Notes: generated from the letters alone by a model not told the origin. A DNA stretch of 64,000 nt from Escherichia coli (GCA_021307345.1 CP089930.1:2728001-2792000); one strand, 5' to 3'. Shown: positions 17,007-27,697, counted from the stretch's first letter. Made by a program: numbers and translations.

Positions 17007-17714
17007 TCAGGCAAACCAGGCGGTCCAGGCGGCGGAAAGAGGCATTGCCAGAAGCAGTGCTGGAAGCATGTTGACTACCGGGAACATTTTAATGCCACAG
17101 ATGCGCAAACCGGTCGCCAGAAGCAATAAACCGCCTACGGCGCTAAAGTCCGCCATCATCGCCGGTGTCGTTAGCGGTAATATCAGCGCGGCTCCCCAGG
17201 CCAGTGTTAACTGGATGATGAGCAATGGAATGCTAATCACTGATACCGCAATCCCCAGAGAGCAGGCGAAGATCATCGCCGTAAAGAAATCAAGAAATGA
17301 CTTGGCGATTAAAATACTCGGATCGCCGGTCATTCCTTCATTCATCGCGCCGAAGATCCCTGTACCGCTGGCACAAAACAGGACAATAATCGCAACAAAA
17401 TTTTGAATAAATGATTCATGCGCTGGCTTCTTGTGCGAGTGGCGAAACAGATTTTGCGCTCTGGCAACCGCTGTATTGACTCCTTTCTCCAGCAAACACA
17501 TTTCGCCGATTAGAGCGCCAAGTAGCGTTGCTAAAACCATCGCCGGAAGGTTGGCGCATTTCACCACCAGTAAAATACCAATCCCCAACGATGCCAGACC
17601 AAAAATCGATGTCATTGAGACGCGGATACGTTCCGGTAAACGTTGGCTAAGCAGTGCGCCGAGAATGCCACCCAGTAATACTGCACTAGCGTTGATAAAA
17701 GGGCCGATGACCAC
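17007..17714 (-). CDS. yqgA: YqgA, DUF554 inner-membrane protein
   Basis: A 235-residue, highly hydrophobic protein with about seven membrane segments, of the DUF554 family. It matches E. coli YqgA as I remember it. The function is unknown; no transport motif or catalytic residue stands out. It is divergent from speC and next to pheV, its K-12 location. Confidence 0.9.
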   Translation of the reverse strand: MVIGPFINASAVLLGGILGALLSQRLPERIRVSMTSIFGLASLGIGILLVVKCANLPAMVLATLLGALIGEMCLLEKGVNTAVARAQNLFRHSHKKPAHESFIQNFVAIIVLFCASGTGIFGAMNEGMTGDPSILIAKSFLDFFTAMIFACSLGIAVSVISIPLLIIQLTLAWGAALILPLTTPAMMADFSAVGGLLLLATGLRICGIKMFPVVNMLPALLLAMPLSAAWTAWFA

Positions 17715-17824
17715 AAGAGTTCCTGTTAACTGTATTGTTTGATTTTTTTATTATGAACTTTTTGCCCCGTTTATAGCTTGCCTGGACGCAAAGTCCTGGC
17801 TTGCACGCTTTAGCGAAAGGTGCC

Positions 17825-17950
17825 ATGATTGCGCGAATTTTCTCCTCTCTGTACGGAGTTTGCCTGATGCATGCCACCTCCTTACATTCTCTCGCTCCTC
17901 GCCGTTTTGCGCGAAAATATTCCCTTTCCATGTTACTGCTCATGCGGTGA
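17825..17950 (+). CDS. Possible 41-aa leader ORF upstream of speC
   Basis: ATG 17825 is preceded by GAAAGG at suitable spacing and opens a 41-codon frame ([12 protein letters not shown]..., with PRRFARKY in the middle) that ends at TGA 17950, about 160 bp before speC. A hairpin at about 18056-18078 (GGCAAGGT and ACCTTGTC) lies between. A leader ORF is the layout used by speF, where a short peptide senses ornithine. Here it is only a candidate, seen from ribosome site and frame. Confidence 0.4.
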   Translation: MIARIFSSLYGVCLMHATSLHSLAPRRFARKYSLSMLLLMR

Positions 17951-18112
17951 AGTTAACGCACGCTCACTGCAGGACAACAGTAAAATCAGAGCGTTTCTGC
18001 TTTTACTGATGTCTGGCGGTCGGAGCTGGTGACCAGTTTGACCCCCATCTCATGGGGCAAGGTTTTTCACCTTGTCCGATATTCTTACCTCCCCGAAACG
18101 GGTTTTGCGTTT

Positions 18113-20248
18113 ATGAAATCAATGAGTATTGCCGCCAGTAATGAACTGGTTTCCCGACTTTCTACCCATCGTCGCGTGGTGGCGCTGGAAGATACTGATT
18201 TTACGGACGTCGCGGCAGTCGTCATTACCGCTGCGGATAGTCGTAGTGGCATTCTTGCGTTACTTAAGCGAACCGGTTTTCATCTGCCGGTGTTTTTGTA
18301 TTCTGACAATGCTGTTGAAGTGCCTGCGGGCGTTACGGCGATTATCAACGGTAACGAGCAGCAGTGGCTGGTGCTGGAGTCTGCTGCTTGCCAGTATGAA
18401 GAGAATTTGCTGCCACCGTTTTATGACACGCTGACGCAGTACGTTGAGATGGGCAACAGCACTTTTGCTTGCCCTGGGCATCAACATGGTGCGTTCTTTA
18501 AAAAGCATCCTGCCGGACGCCATTTTTACGATTTCTTTGGTGAGAACGTCTTTCGCGCCGATATGTGTAATGCCGATGTGAAACTGGGCGATCTGCTTAT
18601 TCATGAAGGCTCGGCGAAGGATGCGCAGAAATTCGCAGCCAAAGTTTTTCATGCCGATAAAACCTATTTTGTTCTTAACGGTACTTCAGCAGCGAATAAA
18701 GTGGTGACGAATGCGTTGCTAACGCGGGGTGATCTGGTGCTGTTCGACCGCAATAATCATAAGTCGAACCATCACGGCGCGTTGATTCAGGCAGGTGCGA
18801 CGCCGGTGTATCTGGAGGCCGCGCGTAACCCGTTCGGTTTTATCGGCGGTATTGATGCGCGCTGTTTTAATGAAGATTATTTGCGCGAGCAAATTCGCGA
18901 CGTTGCGCCAGAAAAAGCTGAGCAATCGCGCCCGTTTCGCCTGGCAATCATTCAGTTAGGAACCTATGACGGCACTGTCTATAACGCTCGTCAGGTGATC
19001 GATACCATTGGGCATCTGTGCGATTACATTCTGTTTGATTCCGCATGGGTTGGTTATGAACAGTTTATCCCGATGATGGCGGATAGCTCGCCGCTGCTGT
19101 TAGAACTTAACGAAAACGATCCGGGGATCTTTGTTACCCAGTCGGTGCATAAACAGCAGGCGGGATTCTCGCAGACGTCGCAGATCCATAAAAAAGATAA
19201 CCATATTCGCGGGCAGGCGCGTTTTTGCCCACATAAGCGGTTGAATAATGCCTTTATGCTCCATGCTTCCACCAGTCCGTTCTATCCGCTATTTGCCGCG
19301 CTGGACGTCAATGCCAAAATCCATGAAGGGGAGAGTGGGCGTCGGCTATGGGCTGAGTGCGTTGAGTTGGGGATTGAAGCGCGCAAGGCGATTCTTGCGC
19401 GCTGTAAGCTGTTCCGTCCGTTTATTCCGCCCGTTGTCGATAGCAAATTGTGGCAGGATTATCCGACGTCAGTGTTGGCCAGTGACCGCTGTTTCTTCAG
19501 CTTTGAGCCAGGAGCAAAGTGGCACGGCTTTGAGGGATATGCCGCAGACCAGTATTTTGTTGATCCGTGCAAGCTATTACTGACCACGCCGGGAATCAAT
19601 GCCGAAACCGGTGAATATAGCGATTTTGGCGTACCGGCGACGATTCTGGCGCATTATCTGCGTGAGAACGGCATTGTGCCGGAAAAATGCGATCTCAACT
19701 CCATTCTGTTCTTATTAACGCCGGCTGAAAGTCACGAGAAGCTGGCTCAACTGGTGTTGATGCTGGCGCAGTTTGAACAGCATATTGAGGATGATTCGCC
19801 GCTGGCTGAGGTGCTACCGAGTGTTTATAACAAATATCCGGTACGCTACCGCGACTACACTTTGCGCCAGTTGTGTCAGGAGATGCACGATTTGTATGTC
19901 AGCTTCGACGTCAAAGACCTGCAAAAAGCGATGTTCCGCCAGCAGAGTTTCCCGTCAGTGGTGATGAATCCGCAGGATGCGCATAGCGCCTATATTCGCG
20001 GTGAAGTGGAATTGGTGCGGATTCGTGATGCCGAAGGGCGAATTGCGGCAGAAGGGGCGTTGCCTTATCCACCTGGCGTGCTTTGCGTGGTGCCGGGGGA
20101 AGTCTGGGGTGGAGCGGTTCAGCGTTATTTCCTTGCGCTGGAAGAGGGCGTGAATTTGCTGCCGGGGTTTTCGCCGGAGCTACAAGGTGTCTATAGCGAA
20201 ACCGATGCGGATGGCATGAAACGGTTGTACGGTTATGTGTTGAAGTGA
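18113..20248 (+). CDS. speC: Constitutive ornithine decarboxylase
   Basis: SpeC converts ornithine to putrescine and CO2 with pyridoxal phosphate, in the cytoplasm. The 711-residue protein has the N-terminal response-regulator-like wing domain, the PLP domain with the Schiff-base Lys in SVHKQQAGFSQTSQ, and the C-terminal domain of the prokaryotic ornithine/lysine/arginine decarboxylases. I chose ATG 18113 (MKSMSIAAS), the start of the K-12 enzyme. A GTG at 18029 would extend the frame by 28 residues, but it has no family support. The leader is long. A terminator follows at once. Confidence 0.97.
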   Translation: MKSMSIAASNELVSRLSTHRRVVALEDTDFTDVAAVVITAADSRSGILALLKRTGFHLPVFLYSDNAVEVPAGVTAIINGNEQQWLVLESAACQYEENLLPPFYDTLTQYVEMGNSTFACPGHQHGAFFKKHPAGRHFYDFFGENVFRADMCNADVKLGDLLIHEGSAKDAQKFAAKVFHADKTYFVLNGTSAANKVVTNALLTRGDLVLFDRNNHKSNHHGALIQAGATPVYLEAARNPFGFIGGIDARCFNEDYLREQIRDVAPEKAEQSRPFRLAIIQLGTYDGTVYNARQVIDTIGHLCDYILFDSAWVGYEQFIPMMADSSPLLLELNENDPGIFVTQSVHKQQAGFSQTSQIHKKDNHIRGQARFCPHKRLNNAFMLHASTSPFYPLFAALDVNAKIHEGESGRRLWAECVELGIEARKAILARCKLFRPFIPPVVDSKLWQDYPTSVLASDRCFFSFEPGAKWHGFEGYAADQYFVDPCKLLLTTPGINAETGEYSDFGVPATILAHYLRENGIVPEKCDLNSILFLLTPAESHEKLAQLVLMLAQFEQHIEDDSPLAEVLPSVYNKYPVRYRDYTLRQLCQEMHDLYVSFDVKDLQKAMFRQQSFPSVVMNPQDAHSAYIRGEVELVRIRDAEGRIAAEGALPYPPGVLCVVPGEVWGGAVQRYFLALEEGVNLLPGFSPELQGVYSETDADGMKRLYGYVLK

Positions 20249-20256
20249 GAATAAAA

Positions 20257-20283
20257 AACGGGTCACCTTCTGGCGACCCGTTT
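20257..20283. terminator. Bidirectional terminator between speC and nupG
   Basis: An inverted repeat of ACGGGTC and GACCCGT flanked by an A-run on the left and TTTCT on the right ends both convergent genes. Confidence 0.8.
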
Positions 20284-20295
20284 CTCTTTGCGTAA

Positions 20296-21552
20296 TTAGT
20301 GGCTAACAGTCTGTGTGCCCGCAGGGACACGAACGTGTTTGTATTTAAACATCGCCATGAACGCGAAGGCCAGAACCACAGAGTAACCTGCGAAAATCAG
20401 CCATACGGTCTGCCAGTCGGTAATGCCGTTTTGGGTGTACATCTCAACCACTTTACCGCTCACAATACCGCCGAGGATACAGCCGAAGCCGTTGGTCATC
20501 ATCAGGAACATCCCCTGCGCACTGGCACGAATTGCCGGGCTGACTTCTTTTTCGACAAACACTGAACCAGAGATGTTGAAGAAGTCGAATGCGCAGCCGT
20601 AGACAATCATTGACAGCACCAGCAGTACAGTACCGAACGGAGTCGGGTCGCCATAAGCAAACAGCGCAAAACGCAGGATCCACGCCACAATACTGATCAT
20701 CATTACGTTCTTAATACCGTAGCGGCTTAAGAAGAACGGGATGGTCAGAATGAACAGAGTTTCCGAGATCTGCGAAATCGACATGATGATCGACGCATGT
20801 TGCACGATGAAGCTGCTGGCAAACATCGGATCTTTGTCGAAGCTGTGCAGGAAAGTATTACCGAACATGTTGGTAATCTGCAGTTCCGCACCCAGCAACA
20901 TCGAGAAGATGAAGAAAATCGCCATACGCTTGTTTTTAAACAGCGCGAATGCATCAAGCCCCAGCAAAGTCGTCCAGCTCTGATTCGCTTGCTGTTTAGC
21001 AACCGGAATATGCGGCAGCGTAAAGGTAAACAGCACCAGAACGGCGGAGAGAGCTGCGCCAATATACAGCTGCATGTGGCTTAATTCGAAGCCAGACAGG
21101 CTCACCACCCACATCGCCATAATAAAGCCGATGGTGCCCCAGATACGGATTGGCGGGAAATCCGTCACAATATCCAGCCCGGCATTTTGCAGGCGATAGT
21201 AGGAGATAGTGTTGATTAACCCAAGCGTTGGCATATAGGCAAACGAGTTAATCAATATCACAAGGAACATCGCCTCCGGCGTGGTGACTTGCGCCGCCAT
21301 GAAGAGCGTGATCGCGCCGATAGTGTGACAAATGGCGTAAACCCATTTCGCACTTAACCATTTGTCGGCCACAATCCCCAGCAACGCAGGCATAAAGACA
21401 GCGGCGATACCCAGTGAACTATAAACTGCGCCGATAGAAGCACCGTCGAACTTCAGGGTAACAAACATATAGGAGCCGAGGGTCGTCAGCCAACTTCCCC
21501 ACAGGCAGAACTGCAGAAAAGAGAGAATTTTCAGCTGCAGCTTAAGATTCAT
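20296..21552 (-). CDS. nupG: Nucleoside:H+ symporter NupG
   Basis: NupG imports purine and pyrimidine nucleosides by proton symport. The 418-residue protein has twelve hydrophobic segments and is the E. coli member of the NHS family within the MFS fold (start MNLKLQLKILSFLQF). It is the last gene after mutY-yggX-mltC but has its own upstream control region with a CRP-like site, fitting the known CytR/CRP/DeoR control of nupG. Confidence 0.97.
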   Translation of the reverse strand: MNLKLQLKILSFLQFCLWGSWLTTLGSYMFVTLKFDGASIGAVYSSLGIAAVFMPALLGIVADKWLSAKWVYAICHTIGAITLFMAAQVTTPEAMFLVILINSFAYMPTLGLINTISYYRLQNAGLDIVTDFPPIRIWGTIGFIMAMWVVSLSGFELSHMQLYIGAALSAVLVLFTFTLPHIPVAKQQANQSWTTLLGLDAFALFKNKRMAIFFIFSMLLGAELQITNMFGNTFLHSFDKDPMFASSFIVQHASIIMSISQISETLFILTIPFFLSRYGIKNVMMISIVAWILRFALFAYGDPTPFGTVLLVLSMIVYGCAFDFFNISGSVFVEKEVSPAIRASAQGMFLMMTNGFGCILGGIVSGKVVEMYTQNGITDWQTVWLIFAGYSVVLAFAFMAMFKYKHVRVPAGTQTVSH

Positions 21553-21699
21553 GTTAATTTCCTCACATCATGATGCGGATGAGTGTTTCAAAAAGCACAT
21601 TTGACCGTGCAAGATGATGCGATTCTATCAACTTCACTGACTGTTTTTTTGTTACCCGTGGCAAATAATTGCAAATAATCTCAACTTGCAGAGCGAAAT

Positions 21700-21715
21700 T
21701 GTGATGCGTATAACA
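21700..21715. promoter_or_regulatory. Candidate CRP site upstream of nupG
   Basis: TGTGA-TGCGTA-TAACA is a reasonable match to TGTGA-N6-TCACA. It lies about 150 bp upstream of nupG. CRP with CytR is known to control nupG; this particular site is proposed from the sequence. Confidence 0.45.
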
Positions 21716-21751
21716 CTTTGCCTCGGAGTATTGTCAGAGGCAAAGGTGAAA

Positions 21752-22831
21752 TTATCGGCGGCGATAAGATTTCTGTGCCATGTTCACTTTATAGAGATAG
21801 CGGCGAGATTCCGCAGACGGATGGCGGGTCGTCAGCGTCTGATAAACATCGCCCGGCGTCATAGTATTTATAATAGCGGCAGCCTGAATTTTATCGTTCG
21901 AGAAGACGCGTAATACGCTGCCTGCACCACCGTTATAGGCGGTGATGACGGCATAACGCCGCGACGTTGGGTTATCAATGCCGCCAAGATAAACATTGTT
22001 CAGCATCGCCAGATACGCAGTGCCGGTATCAATATTGCTGGCAGGATCAAACAAGAAACTGCGGCTCGGCGTGCCGGATTTCCCCTGCGAGCGGAACACA
22101 TCTTTCCCGGCAGTATGTTGTACCACCTGCATTAATCCCAGCGCATCGGAACGGCTGACCGCATACGGGTTAAAGGAAGATTCAGTCTGCATAATTGCCA
22201 GAATCAGCGACTCATCAATGCCATATTTCCGTGACGCCTGGCGGACCATGCCGAGATATTTGTGCGCACGTTTATCAAGGTGGTTCGGCACCATGTTAAT
22301 GGTGACGCTGTAGATGATACGCAGCCCGTTGCTGCGGCTCTTCAGACGGTTTTTCAGCAGATAATCCGCGAAGTTGCTTGCGCGACCTTCCCAGCGAATC
22401 GGCTGCCCGGTGTTGTCCACCACCTGACCGTAAAGGAAAGGTTCTTTCGAAATCGTAATATCATCAACGTCGGAATAGAGATCGACCGAACTCGGATCGT
22501 CGCCCATCAGCAACGTTTTGATAATTGCCCGGCGCAAATGCGCGGCAGGTTCTGTCCCGGCGATGGTTTCGATAGTAATCGTACCGTCATCAAAGTTGAT
22601 GTGGCTGCGGGTCTGGTATTGATCGGTGTATTTCACGTAGTCCTTAGGACCGGCGATCACCACCTCTTTGAATCCCCAGATGTTCTCAATATTGTGGGCA
22701 AATTGCCCCATCAGAATATCAAAACCGTTGGTGTCTTTGACCCAGGCTTCATTATAGGTATCGCCTTTTTTGGTCGTCGAGCAGGAGATGAGCAACGGCG
22801 CAATCAAAGCCAGCGCGAGATATTTTTTCAT
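21752..22831 (-). CDS. mltC: Membrane-bound lytic murein transglycosylase C
   Basis: MltC cleaves peptidoglycan glycan strands to 1,6-anhydro products from the outer membrane. The 359-residue lipoprotein has lipobox LISC then Ser (outer-membrane sorting), an N-terminal accessory domain, and a C-terminal SLT domain with the catalytic Glu in [13 protein letters not shown], followed by GLMQV and AYNGGAG. The second of two adjacent ATG codons gives the K-12 start. Confidence 0.97.
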   Translation of the reverse strand: MKKYLALALIAPLLISCSTTKKGDTYNEAWVKDTNGFDILMGQFAHNIENIWGFKEVVIAGPKDYVKYTDQYQTRSHINFDDGTITIETIAGTEPAAHLRRAIIKTLLMGDDPSSVDLYSDVDDITISKEPFLYGQVVDNTGQPIRWEGRASNFADYLLKNRLKSRSNGLRIIYSVTINMVPNHLDKRAHKYLGMVRQASRKYGIDESLILAIMQTESSFNPYAVSRSDALGLMQVVQHTAGKDVFRSQGKSGTPSRSFLFDPASNIDTGTAYLAMLNNVYLGGIDNPTSRRYAVITAYNGGAGSVLRVFSNDKIQAAAIINTMTPGDVYQTLTTRHPSAESRRYLYKVNMAQKSYRRR

Positions 22832-22895
22832 CATTCCGGGTGCGTGTTGTGTTTGTTTTTATGCAAGTTGCCGGAGGCGTACTCCGGCACTGTTT

Positions 22896-23174
<279 letters not shown>

Positions 23175-23198
23175 TCATCCTCTTTATCGACTCACGCG

Positions 23199-24251
23199 CT
23201 AAACCGGCGCGCCAGTGCGTAACTGCTGTAACAAACGCTCCACGGGAGCCGCCAGACCAACTGACGGCGGTTGCGCTAAGTTATACCAGAGCGCATTGCC
23301 TTCATCCATGCAACCGGTGAATGACGACACGGGAAGCCACATAGGCACAATATCTAAATGGAAATGGCTGAAGGTATGCCGAAACGCGGTGAGTTGCGTC
23401 AGGTTATCAGTAGCAATCTGCCGTTGCGCCAGCCACTGCCGCAAACTTTCTTCGTCGGCAAACTGCGGGAAACAGTATAAACCGCCCCACAATCCGCTCG
23501 GCGGACGCTGCGCCAGAAATACTTCATCTTCGTGCTGTAACAGCAAAAAGTAGCCGGTGCGCTCCGGTAATGTCTGTTTCGGTTTTTTGCCCGGATAAAG
23601 CGACCAGCTATTGTTGGCGGCGGCAATACACCCGTTTTGTAGCGGGCAGAGCGAACACTTCGGCTTCGAGCGCGTACAAATCATCGCGCCTAAATCCATC
23701 ATCGCCTGATTAAACCGCTCCACGCCGACGGCGGGCGTAACCTGCTCGCTTAAACTCCACAGTTTATTTTCGACCTCTTTTTTCCCTGGCCAGCCGCTTA
23801 CAGCATAGCAGCGAGCCAGCACGCGTTTGACGTTACCGTCGAGAATCGGAAAGTGCTTACCCAGAGAAAGCGAGAGGATCGCGCCTGCAGTGGAGCGTCC
23901 GACGCCAGGCAGCGCGGCGACTTCCTCAAAGGTTTCCGGGAATTTACCGTCGTGTAAGGTGGCAACTTGCTGTGCCGCTTTATGCAGATTGCGCGCGCGG
24001 GCGTAATAGCCAAGCCCGGTCCACAAGTGGAGAACTTCGTCCAGCGGCGCGTTGGCGAGATCGGTCACCGTCGGGAAGCGCGCCATAAAGCGTTCAAAAT
24101 AGGGGATAACGGTCGCAACCTGAGTTTGTTGCAACATCACTTCTGAGAGCCATACTTTGTAGGGCGTCTTGTCAATTTGCCAGGGCAGAGTTTTTCGCCC
24201 GTATTTATCGTACCAGTCCAGAACCAGGGCTGAAAATTGCGACGCTTGCAT
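23199..24251 (-). CDS. mutY: Adenine DNA glycosylase MutY
   Basis: MutY removes adenine mispaired with 8-oxoguanine or guanine. The 350-residue protein has the helix-hairpin-helix region ([10 protein letters not shown]) with the catalytic Asp in [11 protein letters not shown], a 4Fe-4S site of spacing C-x6-C-x2-C-x5-C ([17 protein letters not shown]), and the C-terminal MutT-like 8-oxoG sensor. The start MQASQFS is used; an upstream ATG would add ten residues. Confidence 0.97.
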   Translation of the reverse strand: MQASQFSALVLDWYDKYGRKTLPWQIDKTPYKVWLSEVMLQQTQVATVIPYFERFMARFPTVTDLANAPLDEVLHLWTGLGYYARARNLHKAAQQVATLHDGKFPETFEEVAALPGVGRSTAGAILSLSLGKHFPILDGNVKRVLARCYAVSGWPGKKEVENKLWSLSEQVTPAVGVERFNQAMMDLGAMICTRSKPKCSLCPLQNGCIAAANNSWSLYPGKKPKQTLPERTGYFLLLQHEDEVFLAQRPPSGLWGGLYCFPQFADEESLRQWLAQRQIATDNLTQLTAFRHTFSHFHLDIVPMWLPVSSFTGCMDEGNALWYNLAQPPSVGLAAPVERLLQQLRTGAPV

Positions 24252-24411
24252 GGTCACCGAATTCATTGTTGTTGGGGGCAAGATTGCAGCACAGCGACGG
24301 CAGGGTGTAAACCGGAACTTTCCGCAGCCACGGCCTTATCATGCTTGCATCCGGCAACTAACTTTGGATAATGCCCGTTTTCAGAACACTTTCACAAGCG
24401 ACTAAATCTTT

Positions 24412-25131
24412 ATGAAAAACGACGTCATTTCACCGGAATTTGATGAAAACGGCCGCCCACTGCGCCGTATCCGTAGTTTTGTGCGCCGCCAGGGGCGACT
24501 GACCAAAGGCCAGGAACATGCGCTGGAAAACTACTGGCCGGTGATGGGCGTTGAGTTCAGCGAAGATATGCTGGATTTCCCCGCGCTTTTTGGCCGTGAA
24601 GCGCCGGTGACGCTTGAGATTGGTTTTGGCATGGGGGCGTCGCTGGTGGCAATGGCTAAAGATCGCCCCGAGCAGGACTTCCTCGGCATTGAAGTGCATT
24701 CACCGGGCGTTGGTGCGTGCCTGGCTTCTGCGCATGAAGAGGGCTTAAGCAACCTGCGCGTGATGTGTCACGATGCGGTTGAAGTGCTGCATAAAATGAT
24801 TCCTGACAATTCATTGCGCATGGTGCAGCTCTTTTTCCCTGACCCGTGGCACAAAGCGCGCCATAATAAACGCCGTATCGTTCAGGTGCCGTTTGCCGAA
24901 CTGGTAAAAAGCAAACTGCAGCTGGGGGGCGTATTCCATATGGCGACCGACTGGGAACCTTATGCGGAACATATGCTTGAAGTGATGTCTTCTATTGACG
25001 GTTATAAAAACCTGTCAGAGAGCAATGATTACGTACCGCGTCCGGCATCACGTCCGGTGACGAAATTTGAACAACGTGGTCATCGTCTTGGTCACGGAGT
25101 ATGGGACTTAATGTTCGAGAGGGTGAAATAA
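24412..25131 (+). CDS. trmB: tRNA (guanine-N7-)-methyltransferase (m7G46)
   Basis: TrmB makes 7-methylguanosine at position 46 of tRNA using S-adenosylmethionine. The 239-residue protein has the SAM loop [10 protein letters not shown] and the conserved [15 protein letters not shown] motif. It is divergent from mutY and its TAA overlaps the yggL ATG (TAATG). Confidence 0.97.
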   Translation: MKNDVISPEFDENGRPLRRIRSFVRRQGRLTKGQEHALENYWPVMGVEFSEDMLDFPALFGREAPVTLEIGFGMGASLVAMAKDRPEQDFLGIEVHSPGVGACLASAHEEGLSNLRVMCHDAVEVLHKMIPDNSLRMVQLFFPDPWHKARHNKRRIVQVPFAELVKSKLQLGGVFHMATDWEPYAEHMLEVMSSIDGYKNLSESNDYVPRPASRPVTKFEQRGHRLGHGVWDLMFERVK

Positions 25132-25457
25132 TGGCAAAGAACCGTAGCCGTCGTCTGCGTAAAAAAATGCACATCGACGAATTCCAGGAATTAGGATTTT
25201 CGGTGGCATGGCGATTCCCGGAAGGTACATCGGAAGAACAGATTGATAAAACCGTTGATGACTTTATTAACGAGGTTATCGAACCGAACAAACTGGCCTT
25301 TGACGGCAGCGGCTATCTGGCCTGGGAAGGTCTGATCTGTATGCAGGAAATCGGCAAATGCACCGAAGAACATCAGGCGATTGTGCGTAAGTGGCTGGAA
25401 GAGCGCAAACTGGATGAGGTACGCACCAGCGAACTTTTCGACGTTTGGTGGGACTAA
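25131..25457 (+). CDS. yggL: YggL, 50S-ribosome-associated DUF469 protein
   Basis: A 108-residue acidic protein with a very basic N-terminus ([13 protein letters not shown]), matching E. coli YggL, which has been reported to bind the large ribosomal subunit. Its start overlaps the trmB stop, so the pair is co-translated, linking it with tRNA modification and translation. Confidence 0.93.
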   Translation: MAKNRSRRLRKKMHIDEFQELGFSVAWRFPEGTSEEQIDKTVDDFINEVIEPNKLAFDGSGYLAWEGLICMQEIGKCTEEHQAIVRKWLEERKLDEVRTSELFDVWWD

Positions 25458-25490
25458 GAAAACATACGGGCGATGACAAATGCAAAACTG

Positions 25491-25569
<79 letters not shown>

Positions 25570-25639
25570 TGGACAACGCGCACTTTGTTATCAATCTGGG
25601 CCAGCAAATGCTGGCCTGATTTGTTCTTGAGGGAAGATT

Positions 25640-26359
25640 ATGATGCGCAAAATGCTGCTGGCGGCAGCACTTTCAGTGACGGCAATGACCGCTCACGCCG
25701 ACTACCAGTGCAGCGTCACGCCGCGTGACGATGTGATTGTCAGCCCGCAAACCGTGCAGGTGAAGGGCGAAAACGGCAATCTGGTGATCACGCCAGACGG
25801 CAACGTGATGTACAACGGCAAACAATATTCTCTGAACGCTGCCCAACGCGAGCAGGCGAAGGATTATCAGGCAGAATTGCGCAGTACGTTACCGTGGATT
25901 GATGAAGGCGCGAAAAGTCGCGTCGAGAAAGCTCGCGTCGCGCTGGATAAAATTATCGTTCAGGAGATGGGCGAAAGCAGCAAAATGCGCAGCCGTCTGA
26001 CCAAACTGGATGCGCAATTAAAAGAGCAGATGAACCGCATTATCGAAACGCGCAGCGATGGCCTGACGTTCCACTATAAAGCTATCGATCAGGTTCGCGC
26101 CGAAGGCCAGCAGTTAGTGAATCAGGCAATGGGCGGTATTTTGCAGGACAGCATTAATGAAATGGGCGCGAAAGCGGTGCTGAAAAGCGGCGGTAACCCA
26201 TTACAGAACGTGCTGGGAAGCCTGGGGGGGCTGCAATCCTCAATCCAAACCGAGTGGAAAAAGCAGGAAAAAGATTTCCAGCAGTTTGGCAAAGATGTCT
26301 GTAGCCGTGTCGTAACACTGGAAGATAGCCGCAATGCCCTGGTCGGGAATTTGAAATAA
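25640..26359 (+). CDS. yggN: YggN, exported DUF2884 protein
   Basis: A 239-residue protein with a cleavable signal peptide (MMRKMLLAAALSVTAMTAHA) and a mostly helical, charged mature region. It matches E. coli YggN (DUF2884), whose function is not known. A terminator separates it from ansB. Confidence 0.93.
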   Translation: MMRKMLLAAALSVTAMTAHADYQCSVTPRDDVIVSPQTVQVKGENGNLVITPDGNVMYNGKQYSLNAAQREQAKDYQAELRSTLPWIDEGAKSRVEKARVALDKIIVQEMGESSKMRSRLTKLDAQLKEQMNRIIETRSDGLTFHYKAIDQVRAEGQQLVNQAMGGILQDSINEMGAKAVLKSGGNPLQNVLGSLGGLQSSIQTEWKKQEKDFQQFGKDVCSRVVTLEDSRNALVGNLK

Positions 26360-26371
26360 TCCTCTATTTTA

Positions 26372-26400
26372 AGACGGCATAATACTTTTTTATGCCGTTT
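26372..26400 (+). terminator. Intrinsic terminator after yggN
   Basis: GACGGCATA pairs with TATGCCGTT around a T-rich loop, followed by TTTAATT. Confidence 0.75.
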
Positions 26401-26412
26401 AATTCTTCGTTT

Positions 26413-26428
26413 TGTTACCTGCCTCTAA
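26413..26428. promoter_or_regulatory. Candidate CRP site of ansB
   Basis: TGTTA-CCTGCC-TCTAA is a weak CRP-like inverted repeat centred about 91 bp before the inferred start near 26512. CRP is known to co-activate ansB with FNR. Confidence 0.5.
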
Positions 26429-26463
26429 CTTTATAGATCTCCAAAATTCATTCACGTTGTAAA

Positions 26464-26477
26464 TTGTTTAACGTCAA
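26464..26477. promoter_or_regulatory. FNR site of ansB
   Basis: TTGTTTAACGTCAA resembles the FNR consensus TTGAT-N4-ATCAA. A TAATAC -10 follows at about 26501, which places the site near -41.5, the activating position expected for anaerobic expression of ansB. Confidence 0.65.
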
Positions 26478-26534
26478 ATTTTCCATACAAAGCTAAGGGA
26501 TAATACGTAGCGTTCACGTAACTGGAGGAATGAA

Positions 26535-27581
26535 ATGGAGTTTTTCAAAAAGACGGCACTTGCCGCACTGGTTATGGGTTTTAGTGGTGCAGCATTAGCA
26601 TTACCGAATATCACCATTTTAGCGACCGGCGGGACGATTGCCGGCGGTGGTGACTCCGCAACCAAATCTAACTACACAGCGGGTAAAGTTGGCGTAGAAA
26701 ATCTGGTCAATGCGGTGCCGCAACTGAAGGACATTGCGAACGTTAAAGGCGAGCAGGTAGTTAACATTGGCTCCCAGGACATGAATGATAATGTCTGGCT
26801 GACGCTGGCGAAAAAAATTAACACCGACTGCGATAAAACCGACGGCTTCGTTATTACCCACGGTACTGACACGATGGAAGAAACCGCTTACTTCCTCGAC
26901 CTGACCGTGAAATGTGACAAGCCTGTAGTGATGGTAGGCGCAATGCGCCCGTCCACTTCCATGAGCGCAGACGGTCCATTTAATCTGTATAACGCGGTAG
27001 TGACCGCAGCCGATAAAGCCTCCGCCAACCGTGGTGTGCTGGTGGTGATGAACGACACCGTGCTTGATGGCCGTGATGTCACCAAAACTAATACCACCGA
27101 TGTAGCGACCTTCAAATCTGTTAACTACGGTCCGTTGGGTTACATTCACAACGGTAAGATTGACTACCAGCGTACTCCGGCACGTAAGCACACCAGCGAC
27201 ACGCCGTTCGATGTCTCTAAGCTGAATGAACTACCGAAAGTCGGCATCGTTTATAACTACGCCAACGCATCCGATCTTCCGGTAAAAGCACTGGTAGATG
27301 CAGGCTACGACGGTATCGTTAGCGCCGGTGTGGGTAACGGCAATCTGTATAAAACCGTGTTCGACACCCTGGCGACCGCTGCGAAAAACGGCACTGCGGT
27401 AGTACGTTCTTCCCGCGTACCGACGGGCGCAACCACTCAGGATGCCGAAGTGGATGACGCAAAATACGGTTTCGTCGCTTCTGGCACGCTGAACCCGCAA
27501 AAAGCGCGCGTTCTGCTGCAACTGGCACTGACGCAAACCAAAGATCCACAGCAGATCCAGCAGATTTTCAATCAGTACTAA
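26535..27581 (+). CDS. ansB: Periplasmic L-asparaginase II
   Basis: AnsB hydrolyses L-asparagine to aspartate and ammonia in the periplasm. The 348-residue precursor has a 22-residue signal peptide ending ALA. The catalytic Thr is in GGTIAGG and the second Thr-Asp pair is in HGTDTMEET. FNR and CRP sites upstream fit its known induction by anaerobiosis. A strong terminator follows. Confidence 0.98.
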   Translation: MEFFKKTALAALVMGFSGAALALPNITILATGGTIAGGGDSATKSNYTAGKVGVENLVNAVPQLKDIANVKGEQVVNIGSQDMNDNVWLTLAKKINTDCDKTDGFVITHGTDTMEETAYFLDLTVKCDKPVVMVGAMRPSTSMSADGPFNLYNAVVTAADKASANRGVLVVMNDTVLDGRDVTKTNTTDVATFKSVNYGPLGYIHNGKIDYQRTPARKHTSDTPFDVSKLNELPKVGIVYNYANASDLPVKALVDAGYDGIVSAGVGNGNLYKTVFDTLATAAKNGTAVVRSSRVPTGATTQDAEVDDAKYGFVASGTLNPQKARVLLQLALTQTKDPQQIQQIFNQY

Positions 27582-27588
27582 TCGCCTC

Positions 27589-27615
27589 GCCCCGGTATCG
27601 TGCCGGGGCTTTTTC
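27589..27615 (+). terminator. Intrinsic terminator after ansB
   Basis: GCCCCGG and CCGGGGC pair around TATCGTG, followed by a T-run. Confidence 0.9.
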
Positions 27616-27697
27616 ACTTCAGACTCACGTCCATTGCCAATTGTTATTACCCTGATGATAATCACTGGAATAAATTATTCCTCGCGAGGGTTTTCTG

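Noticed and set aside
18029-18112. 28-residue N-terminal extension of SpeC from GTG 18029
   Set aside because: No ribosome site and not part of the known 711-residue enzyme.
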